45,130 nucleotides of DNA from Mycobacterium sp. 1465703.0 (lineage in GTDB: Bacteria > Actinomycetota > Actinomycetes > Mycobacteriales > Mycobacteriaceae), in NCBI RefSeq assembly GCF_001672975.1, contig NZ_LZKU01000011.1:1-45130 (forward strand). The letters are read 5' to 3'. Made by a program: the position numbers and the translations under genes. Under the pieces are notes generated by a model. It was not told the origin of the DNA. It did no database searches and saw nothing but the letters and a program-made list of their open reading frames with translations. Shown piece by piece: positions 8,728-16,652 of the stretch (position 1 is the first letter of the stretch; every line of letters starts with the position of its first letter).

Positions 8728-9414
8728 GTGCGAATACTGGTCGTCGACGACGATCGCGCGGTGCGCGAGTCGCTGCGTCGGTCCTTGTCCTTCAACGGTT
8801 ACACCGTCGAGCTGGCCCATGACGGGGTCGAAGCCCTCGAAGCGATCGCCAGCGATCGTCCCGACGCGCTCGTCCTGGATGTGATGATGCCGCGCCTGGA
8901 CGGGCTGGAGGTGTGCCGTCAGCTGCGCAGCACCGGTGACGACCTGCCGATCCTGGTGCTCACCGCGCGCGACTCGGTTTCTGAGCGGGTCGCCGGGTTG
9001 GACGCCGGCGCCGACGACTATCTGCCCAAGCCGTTCGCCCTGGAAGAACTGCTGGCCCGGATGCGCGCACTGCTGCGCCGCACCAAGCCGGAGGATGACG
9101 CCGAATCGGTGGCGATGAAGTTCTCCGACTTGACGCTGGACCCGGTGACCCGCGAGGTCACCCGCGGGCAGCGACGCATCAGCCTGACCCGCACCGAGTT
9201 CGCGTTGCTGGAAATGCTGATCGCCAATCCGCGTCGGGTGCTCACCCGCAGCCGTATCCTCGAGGAGGTCTGGGGATTCGACTTTCCCACCTCGGGCAAC
9301 GCGCTGGAGGTCTACGTGGGTTATCTGCGGCGCAAAACCGAAGCCGATGGTGAGTCACGCCTGATCCACACCGTGCGCGGGGTGGGGTATGTCCTTCGGG
9401 AGACACCACCGTGA
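8728..9414 (+). CDS. mprA: Two-component response regulator MprA
   Basis: OmpR-type response regulator of 228 residues for envelope stress and persistence. The receiver domain (1-115) has the acidic pocket VDDD at residues 6-9, the phospho-acceptor Asp51 in LVLDVMMP, and Lys in the LPKPF loop. A winged-helix DNA-binding domain (about 130-225) ends [14 protein letters not shown]. The sequence is nearly the same as I recall for M. tuberculosis MprA (Rv0981). The start is GTG. An MprA box lies just upstream. Its partner mprB begins 16 bases after its stop. In M. tuberculosis MprA activates sigE, sigB and pepD. Confidence 0.97.
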   Translation: MRILVVDDDRAVRESLRRSLSFNGYTVELAHDGVEALEAIASDRPDALVLDVMMPRLDGLEVCRQLRSTGDDLPILVLTARDSVSERVAGLDAGADDYLPKPFALEELLARMRALLRRTKPEDDAESVAMKFSDLTLDPVTREVTRGQRRISLTRTEFALLEMLIANPRRVLTRSRILEEVWGFDFPTSGNALEVYVGYLRRKTEADGESRLIHTVRGVGYVLRETPP

Positions 9415-9430
9415 CGCGGCGGGGCGATCG

Positions 9431-10999
9431 ATGATCCGGTTCCACCGGCCCCAACGCCCACCGCTGCGGCCGCCGTTGCGCGCAGCGCCCTCCTTGTCGC
9501 TGCGGTGGCGGGTGATGCTGCTGGCGATGTCGATGGTCGCCATGGTCGTGGTGCTGATGGCCTTCGCCGTCTATGCCGTGATTTCGGCCGCGCTGTACAG
9601 CGACATCGACAACCAGCTGCAGAGCCGGGCGCAGCTGCTGATCGCCAGCGGCTCGCTGGCCGCCGACCCGGGCAAAGCCATCGAGGGCACCGCATATTCC
9701 GACGTCAACGCGATGCTGGTGAACCCGGGCCACGCGATCTACACCGCCCAGCAGCCGGGGCAGACCTTGCCGATGGGTCCGCCGGAGAAAGCGGTCATCC
9801 ACGGTGATTTGTTCATGTCGCGACGTACCGCAGGCGAGCAACGAATCCTTGCCGTGCACCTGCAGAACGGCACCTCGTTGCTGATCTCCAAGAGCCTCAA
9901 GCCGACCGACGCGGTGATGAACAAACTGCGCTGGGTGCTGCTGCTCGTCGGCGGTATTGGTATGGCGGTCGCCGCGGTAGCGGGTGGCATGGTCACCAGG
10001 GCCGGGCTGCGCCCGGTCGGGCGGCTGACCGAAGCGGCCGAGCGGGTGGCGCGCACCGATGACCTGAGACCTATTCCGGTGTTCGGCAGTGACGAATTGG
10101 CCAGGCTCACTGAGTCGTTCAACCTGATGCTGCGGGCACTGGCCGAATCTCGGGAGCGGCAGGCGCGCCTGGTCACCGACGCCGGGCACGAACTGCGCAC
10201 CCCGCTGACGTCGCTGCGGACCAACGTCGAGTTGCTGATGGCTTCGATGGAACCGGGTGCCCCGCCGCTGCCCGAGCAGGAGATGGTTGGTCTGCGCGCA
10301 GATGTGGTCGCGCAGATCGAGGAATTGTCAACGCTGGTAGGCGATTTGGTGGACCTCACTCGTGACGACGCCGGCCAGGTGGTGCACGAGCCTGTTGACA
10401 TGTCCGATGTCGTCGAGCGCAGCCTGGAGCGAGTCAGGCGGCGGCGCAACGACATTCACTTCGACGTCGACGTCACGCCCTGGCAGATGTACGGGGACGC
10501 CGCCGGGCTGTCCCGCGCGGTCCTGAATCTGTTGGACAACGCCGCCAAGTGGAGCCCGCCCGGTGGCCACGTCGGTGTCACGATGCGCGAGCTCGACCCG
10601 TCGCACGCGGAGCTGGTGATCGCCGACCACGGCCCCGGCATCCCACCGCAGGAGCGCCCGCTGGTGTTCGAGCGGTTCTACCGCTCGACGACGGCACGGG
10701 CCATGCCAGGCTCTGGGCTCGGGCTGGCGATCGTGAAAAAGGTGGTGCTGAATCACGGGGGACTGCTGCGCGTCGAGGACACCGTTCCCGGCGGCCAGCC
10801 GCCGGGTACCTCCTTCTATGTGCTGCTGCCCGGCCGGCCCCTGCCCGCCCCGAGGTACTCCACGGCTGCCGGCGAGCCGGAAACCGACCAGGTAGACGCC
10901 ACAACCGAGCCCACCCAAGCGGTGGCCGACGAGCAGGAGAACTCTCGGGAATCAGCGAACGTTATCTCAGTGGACTCTCAGTCCGCGCGGGCAAGGTAG
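9431..10999 (+). CDS. mprB: Sensor histidine kinase MprB
   Basis: Membrane sensor kinase of 522 residues that phosphorylates MprA. TM1 is at about residues 26-54, followed by an extracytoplasmic sensor loop (55-165), TM2 at about 166-188 and a HAMP linker (189-240). The dimerisation domain holds His253 in DAGHELRTPL, and the HATPase domain has N and G boxes (LLDNAAKW, DHGPGIP, GSGLGLAIV). The ATG at 9431 was chosen because upstream in-frame codons overlap mprA and the resulting N-terminus leads directly into the conserved SLSLRWRVMLLAMS. In M. tuberculosis the extracytoplasmic loop binds DnaK and unfolded protein. A second MprA box lies inside the last codons. Confidence 0.96.
   Translation: MIRFHRPQRPPLRPPLRAAPSLSLRWRVMLLAMSMVAMVVVLMAFAVYAVISAALYSDIDNQLQSRAQLLIASGSLAADPGKAIEGTAYSDVNAMLVNPGHAIYTAQQPGQTLPMGPPEKAVIHGDLFMSRRTAGEQRILAVHLQNGTSLLISKSLKPTDAVMNKLRWVLLLVGGIGMAVAAVAGGMVTRAGLRPVGRLTEAAERVARTDDLRPIPVFGSDELARLTESFNLMLRALAESRERQARLVTDAGHELRTPLTSLRTNVELLMASMEPGAPPLPEQEMVGLRADVVAQIEELSTLVGDLVDLTRDDAGQVVHEPVDMSDVVERSLERVRRRRNDIHFDVDVTPWQMYGDAAGLSRAVLNLLDNAAKWSPPGGHVGVTMRELDPSHAELVIADHGPGIPPQERPLVFERFYRSTTARAMPGSGLGLAIVKKVVLNHGGLLRVEDTVPGGQPPGTSFYVLLPGRPLPAPRYSTAAGEPETDQVDATTEPTQAVADEQENSRESANVISVDSQSARAR
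10965..10983 (+). promoter_or_regulatory. MprA box upstream of pepD, inside the 3' end of mprB
   Basis: The 19 bases TCTCAGTG-GAC-TCTCAGTC repeat the architecture seen before mprA. The site is about 90 bases before the pepD start. MprA is known to bind upstream of pepD (Rv0983) in M. tuberculosis. A further half-site, CACTGAGATA at 11041-11050, is the exact reverse complement of 10963-10972 and lies next to the pepD ribosome binding site. Confidence 0.75.
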
Positions 11000-11071
11000 G
11001 TCTGCGGCTACTGTTGAACTCAGCCGTCGACTTGCCGAAACACTGAGATAGAGGAAGAGCGACATAGCGAC

Positions 11072-12592
11072 ATGACGAATGACCCGAGGTATTCGCCACC
11101 GCCGCAGCAGCCGGGATACCCTCCCGCGCCGAATCAGCCTGCGCCCGTCCCGAGCCATGCGGGCTCACCGGGCTACGCCCAGGGACAGCAGCAGCCGTAC
11201 AACCAGCAGTTCGACTGGCGTTACCGGTCGCAATCCTCACCGTCGCCGACGACGCAGTTCCGTCCGCCCTACGAGCCGTTCGGCACCACCGGGCCGGGCC
11301 GGATCCCCGGGGGAACCGGGGTAGGCCCGATACCGGGAGGGCCCGGCACGGGCCCCGTTCCCGGAATGATACCCGGAATGCCGCCCCCGCCGGAGCCCCA
11401 AAAGCGTTCTCGCACAGGGTTATTGGTTGTCGGTGCATTGGCCGTCGCGGTGGTGTCGGCCGGTATCGGTGGTGCCGCGGCGACGGCGGTCGAGCTGGGC
11501 ACGCACACGACCGCGAACGGCGGCGGACGGGTCATCGGTGCGGCGCCGAGCGTCCCGGCCGCCAACATGCCACCCGGCAGCGTCGAAGGCGTCGCCTCCA
11601 AGGTGGTGCCCAGCGTCGTGATGCTGGAGACCAACGTCGGGCGACAGTCCGAAGAGGGCTCCGGCATCATCCTGTCCACCGACGGGCTCATCCTGACCAA
11701 CAACCACGTGATCGCCGCCGCGGCGGGCGCGCCCAAGGCTGCCGGGGGGCCCCCTCCTGGCGGTCCGCCCGGAATTCCGCTGCCCCCTCCCGGCGGTCCG
11801 GGCGGCGGTGGCGCCGGCGCGGGAACGCCGAAGACGACGGTGACTTTCTCCGACGGTCGCACCGCACCGTTCACAGTGGTCGGCGCGGATCCCACCAGCG
11901 ATATCGCGGTGATTCGAGTACAGGGCATTTCCGGGCTCACGCCCATCTCCCTGGGCTCGTCGTCCGACCTTCGGGTCGGCCAACCGGTCGTTGCGATCGG
12001 GTCGCCGTTGGGTCTGTCCGGCACCGTGACCACCGGCATCGTCAGCGCGCTGAACCGGCCGGTGTCCACCACCGGTGAGTCGGGCAACCAGAACACCGTG
12101 CTGGACGCGATCCAGACCGACGCCGCGATCAACCCCGGTAACTCCGGTGGCGCGTTGGTCAACATGAACGGCCAGCTGGTGGGCGTCAACTCGGCGATCG
12201 CCACCCTGGGCGCCGACTCGCCGGATGCCCAGAGCGGCTCGATCGGTCTGGGCTTCGCGATTCCGGTCGACCAGGCCAAGCGCATCGCCGATGAGCTGAT
12301 TGCGACCGGCAAGGCGTCCCACGCCTCGCTCGGGGTGCAGGTGACCAACGACAAAGGCACCCCCGGTGCCAAGGTCGTCGACGTCGTCGCGGGCGGTGCG
12401 GCCGCGACCGCCGGCGTACCGAAGAACGTGGTCGTCACCAAGGTCGACGACCGGCCGATCAACAGTGCCGATGCGTTGGTCGCGGCCGTGCGGTCCAAAG
12501 CGCCCGGCGACAAGATCTCACTGACGTTCCAGGACGCCGCTGGTGGCGGCAACCGGACCGTGCCGGTCACGCTCGGGAAGGCGGATCAGTAG
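11072..12592 (+). CDS. pepD: HtrA-like serine protease PepD
   Basis: Membrane-anchored HtrA protease for extracytoplasmic protein quality control, 506 residues. Order: a Pro/Gln/Gly-rich cytoplasmic N-terminus (1-110) with GPIPGG-type repeats, one TM segment (about 116-140), a trypsin-like domain with His212 (TNNHV), Asp277 (TSDIAV) and Ser358 (GNSGGALV), and a PDZ domain (about 405-500). It is longer than M. tuberculosis PepD (464 residues by recall), mostly because of a roughly 30-residue Pro/Gly/Ala-rich insertion right after the catalytic His (about 218-253). The ATG at 11072 follows GAGGAAGAG and gives MTNDPRYSPPPQQPG, matching the conserved N-terminus. It lies in the mprA-mprB-pepD-moaB2 order and is probably MprA-controlled. 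Confidence 0.96.
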   Translation: MTNDPRYSPPPQQPGYPPAPNQPAPVPSHAGSPGYAQGQQQPYNQQFDWRYRSQSSPSPTTQFRPPYEPFGTTGPGRIPGGTGVGPIPGGPGTGPVPGMIPGMPPPPEPQKRSRTGLLVVGALAVAVVSAGIGGAAATAVELGTHTTANGGGRVIGAAPSVPAANMPPGSVEGVASKVVPSVVMLETNVGRQSEEGSGIILSTDGLILTNNHVIAAAAGAPKAAGGPPPGGPPGIPLPPPGGPGGGGAGAGTPKTTVTFSDGRTAPFTVVGADPTSDIAVIRVQGISGLTPISLGSSSDLRVGQPVVAIGSPLGLSGTVTTGIVSALNRPVSTTGESGNQNTVLDAIQTDAAINPGNSGGALVNMNGQLVGVNSAIATLGADSPDAQSGSIGLGFAIPVDQAKRIADELIATGKASHASLGVQVTNDKGTPGAKVVDVVAGGAAATAGVPKNVVVTKVDDRPINSADALVAAVRSKAPGDKISLTFQDAAGGGNRTVPVTLGKADQ

Positions 12593-13149
12593 TGAGAGTG
12601 GACGAACCCTCGGCGACGGGGTTGTCTGAGCTCGGATATACGGTTGCACCCATGGAAACGGGTGCGGAATTGGTAGTTGGCCGGGCTTTGGTTGTGGTGG
12701 TCGACGATCGCACCGCACACGGCGACGAGGACCACAGCGGTCCGCTGGTCACCGAGCTGCTGACCGAGGCGGGATTCGTCGTCGACGGTGTGGTCGCGGT
12801 CGCCGCTGACGAGATCGAGATCCGCAACGCGCTCAACACCGCGGTGATCGGCGGGGTGGATCTGGTTGTCTCGGTCGGCGGTACGGGCGTCACCCCACGC
12901 GACGTCACCCCGGAGGCCACCCGCGAGATCCTGGATCGCGAAATCCTCGGCATCGCAGAGGCCATCCGCGGCTCGGGGCTGTCGGCGGGGATCATCGATG
13001 CCGGTTTGTCGCGGGGTCTGGCCGGAGTGTCCGGTAGCACGCTGGTGGTCAACCTGGCCGGCTCCCGCTACGCGGTGCGCGACGGGATGGCGACGCTCAA
13101 TCCGCTGGCCGCCCAGATCATCGGGCAGTTATCGAGCCTGGAGATTTAA
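12592..13149 (+). CDS. moaB2: Molybdopterin-binding protein MoaB2
   Basis: MogA/MoaB-fold protein of 185 residues, named for molybdenum cofactor synthesis (adenylation of molybdopterin). The MPT-binding signature SVGGTGVTPRDVTPEATREI lies near residue 95, and a second conserved segment, LAGSRYAVRDGMATL, near residue 155. The GTG start overlaps the pepD stop by one base (TAGTG); another GTG two codons later is possible. The first 25 residues are not part of the fold. Its link to the MprAB/PepD stress genes is positional, as in M. tuberculosis (Rv0984). Confidence 0.93.
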   Translation: MRVDEPSATGLSELGYTVAPMETGAELVVGRALVVVVDDRTAHGDEDHSGPLVTELLTEAGFVVDGVVAVAADEIEIRNALNTAVIGGVDLVVSVGGTGVTPRDVTPEATREILDREILGIAEAIRGSGLSAGIIDAGLSRGLAGVSGSTLVVNLAGSRYAVRDGMATLNPLAAQIIGQLSSLEI

Positions 13150-13243
13150 CCTCGCGGTCCCCATCGCCAGGCGAAGGAATTCCCCTGCTTGCCCCGCTCC
13201 GGAGTCACCCAGGCGCCGTTTCCGGACCGGGAGCCACACCTAG

Positions 13244-13711
13244 TTAGGTCGAGGACGATTCGGCCTCGGCCCGGGGTCCGTATTCCGGTGGCGGCTTGGT
13301 GGTCACATTTCCGTGCCTGCCCGGCGACTCGCCATTGGTGGTTTGCGCGAGCAGGTCGCGGATCTCCTTGAGCAGGACGACCTGCGCGTCATCTGCCGGC
13401 TCGACCTGATTGCGTTTGCGCAACGTGGTGTATGGCAGCACGACCAGGAAGTAGACCACTGCGGCGATGATGACGAAGTTGATGGCGGCCGACAAAACAT
13501 TGTTCAGATCGATGGTCTGACCGCCACCGATACTGATACGCAGGATGCCGAGATCGGACTTCTGGTTGACGCCGATGCGGTTGATCAACGGTTTGATGAT
13601 GTTGTCGGTGAATTGGGTGACCAGCGCGGTGAACGCGGTACCGATGACCACCGCGGTAGACAGGTCGATGATGTTGCCCCGGGAGAGAAACTCCTTGAAC
13701 CCTTTGAGCAT
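13244..13711 (-). CDS. mscL: Large-conductance mechanosensitive channel MscL
   Basis: Homopentameric osmotic safety valve of the inner membrane, 155 residues. It starts [22 protein letters not shown]1 (about 15-40) contains the [12 protein letters not shown] pore segment. A periplasmic loop with the GGGQTIDLN turn follows, then TM2 (about 70-90) ending [11 protein letters not shown]. The cytoplasmic helix bundle [13 protein letters not shown] is followed by a variable polar tail. An AGAAAGG ribosome binding site precedes the ATG. It is convergent with moaB2. Confidence 0.97.
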   Translation of the reverse strand: MLKGFKEFLSRGNIIDLSTAVVIGTAFTALVTQFTDNIIKPLINRIGVNQKSDLGILRISIGGGQTIDLNNVLSAAINFVIIAAVVYFLVVLPYTTLRKRNQVEPADDAQVVLLKEIRDLLAQTTNGESPGRHGNVTTKPPPEYGPRAEAESSST

Positions 13712-13778
13712 TGGCGATGGCCTTTCTGGGACTGGACAGAGTTAGCCGTCGGCTGGGAGGCCAACGACGGCCAGGCAC

Positions 13779-14447
13779 TCAGTGCAGGGTGAGCGTCACG
13801 TTCTGCCCCAGCGTCGACCCTGCCACCGTGTTCGCCACACGAGCCGGCAACGCCACCAACACTACGCGGTCGTTATCGGCGGCCTGAAGCTTTTCCTTGG
13901 CCGACACCAACACCACCACGGCGTCGGTGGCCACCACCTTGGGAGCGGTGTGGGAGAGGTCCGGCGAACCGGTGGCCGGCGCCGCCAGTACGTCGACCAC
14001 GTCACCGACCCGGACGAGGTCGATCAGGGCGGGGTCCGCCAAATGCAGCGGCACGATGCGTGCGCCCGGTCCGGCCGTCGACTCTGCCAGCCGGCTGTCC
14101 AGCAGCCGGACATCGGTGAGCACCTCGCCGCGCCTGGCGGGGCCGGCCAGCGTGGAACCCACCACGGCCCCCAGCTCAACCCGTGCCCCTTCGGGAACCG
14201 TTGCGGCCAAACGCTTTTCGATCCGCACATCGGTAGCGGTCAGCGCGGCGCCGGGCCGCAGGTCATGGCCGGCCACCACCACCTGCGCGTACTCACCAGC
14301 GGAATTGGAACGAAGCGTCGCGATCCCGGCCAGTACGACCAGCCCGCCGGCGGCGACGCGGCGGGCCAGTACGGTACGAGTCCAGTCCGGGCGCAACCAC
14401 AGCGACAGCCGGCTCAATAGGCTTGCATCAAGCGACGATTCGCGCAC
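13779..14447 (-). CDS. SAF-domain membrane-anchored protein (Rv0990c-like, CpaB/RcpC fold)
   Basis: Protein of 222 residues with an N-terminal cytoplasmic stretch, one TM segment at about residues 31-46 (VAAGGLVVLAGIATL) and an exported SAF domain. The segment VVVAGHDLRPGAALTATDV is the SAF opening, and RRGEVLTDVRLLD and RVGDVVDVLAA follow as in CpaB/RcpC Flp-pilus proteins. No pilus gene is nearby, so its role is unknown. It corresponds by position and type to Rv0990c. In M. tuberculosis the genes Rv0986-Rv0989c separate this gene from mscL; here only 67 bases do. Confidence 0.8.
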   Translation of the reverse strand: MRESSLDASLLSRLSLWLRPDWTRTVLARRVAAGGLVVLAGIATLRSNSAGEYAQVVVAGHDLRPGAALTATDVRIEKRLAATVPEGARVELGAVVGSTLAGPARRGEVLTDVRLLDSRLAESTAGPGARIVPLHLADPALIDLVRVGDVVDVLAAPATGSPDLSHTAPKVVATDAVVVLVSAKEKLQAADNDRVVLVALPARVANTVAGSTLGQNVTLTLH

Positions 14448-14511
14448 GCCGCAACGTTAAGCGCGGCCGGGTGCGCGCGCCGACGATCGGCACTGCCGGT
14501 GTGGATAACCC

Positions 14512-14850
14512 TCAGTTGGTCGCCGCGGCGGTGGACGTCGCGGAGCTGCTGCTCGACTTGTCGCTGGAGCTGGAGCTTGACTTCTCGCTCGAACCGGACT
14601 TTTCGCTGGAATCACTCGATCCGGAGTCGCTCGACGAGGAGCCGTTGGTCGAACTCGACGACTTCTTGCCGGACTCGCGGCTGTCGGTGCGGTAGAAGCC
14701 GCTGCCCTTGAACACCACGCCGACGGAGTTGAAGCGCTTACGCAACCGCCCGGAGCAGCGCTTGCACGTAGTCAGCGCGTCATCGGTGAAGGCCTGCACG
14801 ATGTCGAAGCGATCGTCGCACTCGGTGCACTGATAGCTGTAAGTCGGCAC
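14512..14850 (-). CDS. FmdB-type zinc-ribbon protein, Rv0991c-like redox-regulated chaperone (Ruc)
   Basis: Protein of 112 residues: an N-terminal zinc ribbon (MPTYSYQCTECDDRF, Cys8/Cys11, and CKRC near residues 34-37), followed from about residue 64 by a low-complexity tail almost wholly of Ser, Lys, Asp, Glu and Gly. The M. tuberculosis homologue Rv0991c has been described as a heat-induced, redox-regulated chaperone with an unstructured C-terminus (Ruc). GTG start with GGAGG six bases upstream. A near-perfect CIRCE operator lies 28 bases upstream of the start, placing it under HrcA with the Hsp60 genes. The serine-rich tail explains the repetitive base pattern here. Confidence 0.92.
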   Translation of the reverse strand: MPTYSYQCTECDDRFDIVQAFTDDALTTCKRCSGRLRKRFNSVGVVFKGSGFYRTDSRESGKKSSSSTNGSSSSDSGSSDSSEKSGSSEKSSSSSSDKSSSSSATSTAAATN

Positions 14851-14877
14851 GAAAACCTCCGGATGATTGCAAACTGG

Positions 14878-14904
14878 TTAGCACTCTAGCGTCTCAAGTG
14901 CTAG
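14878..14904 (-). promoter_or_regulatory. CIRCE (HrcA) operator upstream of the Rv0991c-like gene
   Basis: The sequence is TTAGCACTC-N9-AAGTGCTAG. The CIRCE consensus is TTAGCACTC-N9-GAGTGCTAA, so the first arm is perfect, the spacer is the right length, and the second arm matches 7 of 9. HrcA is the heat-shock repressor of groE operons, and Rv0991c belongs to the HrcA regulon in M. tuberculosis. Confidence 0.85.
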
Positions 14905-14937
14905 AACCGCCACGTGACATGTCTCATTCCCGATATG

Positions 14938-15537
14938 TCACCGCGGGGCGAGATCGATCAATCCCTGCCGGGGCGTGAGCGCGTGGGTCATGGGAACGTC
15001 GTGCGGATCGGCCGGCACTTCGTCGAGCACTTCCGCGTCGCGGACGACCGCGATCAGCCGCGCCCGGGGGTCACGGCCGCCCAGCGAGCGATCGTAGAAG
15101 CCCCGGCCCCGGCCCAGCCGCACGCCGCGGCGATCCACGGCCAGCGCGGGCACCAGCACCACGCCGGCTTGCGCCAGCGCCGACGGCGGCAGCCACGGTT
15201 GCGGCGGTTCGAGCAACCCCCACCGCCCGGTGGTCAGCGTGCCGGGCCGGTATTCGCCCCAGGACAGCGGCAGCGGCGTGTTGTCGGCGGTGGTGCGCGC
15301 AACCGGCAGCAGCACTCGTCCGGTGCGCCGTAGCAACATGTTGAGCATCTCGATCGACCCGGGCTCGGTGCCCACCGGCACGTAGGCGCACACCGTGCTG
15401 CCGCTGGTCACAATGCTTTCCAGAGCTTCCAGCTGCTCGCACACCTGCTGCGCCTCGGTGGCGCGAACGTCGTCGGCAACGTGGCGCCGGGCGGCAAGCA
15501 GCTGCTCACGCAACGCGGCTTTGCTGGTGGTCGCCAT
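14938..15537 (-). CDS. 5-formyltetrahydrofolate cyclo-ligase family protein (Rv0992c-like)
   Basis: Enzyme of 199 residues converting 5-formyl-THF to 5,10-methenyl-THF with ATP. The N-terminal basic helix (SKAALREQLLAARRHV) is the start of the fold. The nucleotide/phosphate-binding region near residues 110-170 includes VVLVPALAVDRRGVRLGRGRG followed by FYDRSL, the family signature. It diverges from galU with a 76-base spacer and reads toward the chaperone gene, from which 87 bases including the CIRCE operator separate it. Confidence 0.92.
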   Translation of the reverse strand: MATTSKAALREQLLAARRHVADDVRATEAQQVCEQLEALESIVTSGSTVCAYVPVGTEPGSIEMLNMLLRRTGRVLLPVARTTADNTPLPLSWGEYRPGTLTTGRWGLLEPPQPWLPPSALAQAGVVLVPALAVDRRGVRLGRGRGFYDRSLGGRDPRARLIAVVRDAEVLDEVPADPHDVPMTHALTPRQGLIDLAPR

Positions 15538-15600
15538 TTGTTAACCATGACAGCCAGGTCTTTCCCCGCGCCACATCGACTCGGCAAAGCGGGTGCGGGT

Positions 15601-15606
15601 TATCGT
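15601..15606 (+). promoter_or_regulatory. Leaderless-type -10 box for galU
   Basis: TATCGT fits the mycobacterial TANNNT -10. It ends seven bases before the galU ATG, so transcription would begin at or next to the A of the start codon. No ribosome binding site is visible, which agrees with a leaderless mRNA. Confidence 0.5.
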
Positions 15607-15613
15607 GTGAACG

Positions 15614-16525
15614 ATGTCATGCCCAAACGTGGCGGTGCCACGCACTGCGGTCGTGCCCGCCGCCGGTCTTGGTACCCGCTTCTTGCCGGCGACCAAAACG
15701 GTCCCCAAGGAGCTATTGCCGGTGGTCGATACCCCCGGCATAGAGCTGGTTGCGGCCGAGGCGGCCGAGGCCGGTGCCGAGCGCCTGGTGATCATCACCT
15801 CGGAGGGCAAGGACGGCGTCGTCGCGCATTTTGTCGAAGACCTGGTGCTGGAAAGCACTTTGGAGGAGCGCGGCAAGACCGCGATGCTCGACAAGGTCCG
15901 GCGCGCTCCGCAGCTGATCAAGGTCGAGTCCGTCGTGCAGAGCGAGCCGCTGGGGCTGGGCCACGCGATCGGGTGCGTGGAGCCGCGGCTGGCCGACGAC
16001 GAGGACGCCGTCGCGGTGCTGCTCCCCGACGACTTGGTGCTGCCCACCGGCGTGCTGGGGACGATGTCGAAAGTGCGGGCGCACTACGGCGGCACGGTGT
16101 TGTGCGCCATCGAGGTGACGCCCGAAGACGTCAGCGCCTACGGCGTTTTCGACGTCGAGCCGATCGCCGACGACGACAATCCGGACGTGCTCAGGGTCAA
16201 CGGCATGGTCGAGAAGCCGAAGGCCGAGGAGGCGCCGTCGCTGTTCGCCGCGGCCGGCCGCTACGTGCTCGACCGCGCCATCTTCGACGCGTTGCGGCGC
16301 ATCGAGCGGGGGGCCGGCGGCGAAGTACAGCTCACCGACGGGATCGCGTTGCTGATCGCCGAGGGCCACCCGGTGCATGTGGTCGTGCATCGCGGATCTC
16401 GACACGACTTGGGAAATCCTGGCGGCTACCTCAAGGCTGCGGTTGACTTTGCATTGGATCGTGACGACTACGGCCCGGATTTGCGGCAATGGTTGGTGGC
16501 GCGATTAGGCCTGGCCGAGCAGTAG
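15614..16525 (+). CDS. galU: UTP-glucose-1-phosphate uridylyltransferase GalU
   Basis: Makes UDP-glucose from UTP and glucose-1-phosphate, feeding cell-wall glycans and trehalose synthesis. 303 residues, nucleotidyltransferase fold. It shows the nucleotide-binding loop VPAAGLGTRFLPATKTVPKE at about residues 15-34, the sugar-binding segment GLGHAIGCVEP near 115, and the metal-binding LLPDDLVLP near 138. The VEKPK segment near residue 198 and HDLGNPGGYLKA near 265 are also typical. The ATG is supported by the nearby -10 box. The protein matches Rv0993 closely. It could supply precursors for the polysaccharide locus at the right end of the window (inference). Confidence 0.96.
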   Translation: MSCPNVAVPRTAVVPAAGLGTRFLPATKTVPKELLPVVDTPGIELVAAEAAEAGAERLVIITSEGKDGVVAHFVEDLVLESTLEERGKTAMLDKVRRAPQLIKVESVVQSEPLGLGHAIGCVEPRLADDEDAVAVLLPDDLVLPTGVLGTMSKVRAHYGGTVLCAIEVTPEDVSAYGVFDVEPIADDDNPDVLRVNGMVEKPKAEEAPSLFAAAGRYVLDRAIFDALRRIERGAGGEVQLTDGIALLIAEGHPVHVVVHRGSRHDLGNPGGYLKAAVDFALDRDDYGPDLRQWLVARLGLAEQ

Positions 16526-16611
16526 CCGGGCGGTACCCCGGCTGGCGGACGACGGCGGGCCGGCGGAACGCGTAGCGGTCCCGGGCGGGGATGCCCCGTC
16601 TGCGCAGTGAG

Positions 16612-16634
16612 CGAGCCGCCCTACGTGCGGCTCG
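16612..16634 (+). promoter_or_regulatory. Perfect hairpin in the leader of glp/moeA1
   Basis: CGAGCCGC and GCGGCTCG form a perfect 8-base stem with a 7-base loop, ending 18 bases before the glp/moeA1 start codon. No U-run follows, so it is not a typical intrinsic terminator. It may end galU transcripts or shape the leader of the next gene. Function unproven. Confidence 0.45.
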
Positions 16635-16652
16635 ACGGCAGAGAGGCGCGCT

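Noticed and set aside
13150..13243. Terminator between convergent moaB2 and mscL
   Set aside because: No stable stem with a T-rich tail could be made out.
14540..14660. Repetitive bases suggesting a tandem repeat or satellite
   Set aside because: Explained by Ser codons in the low-complexity tail of the Rv0991c-like chaperone.
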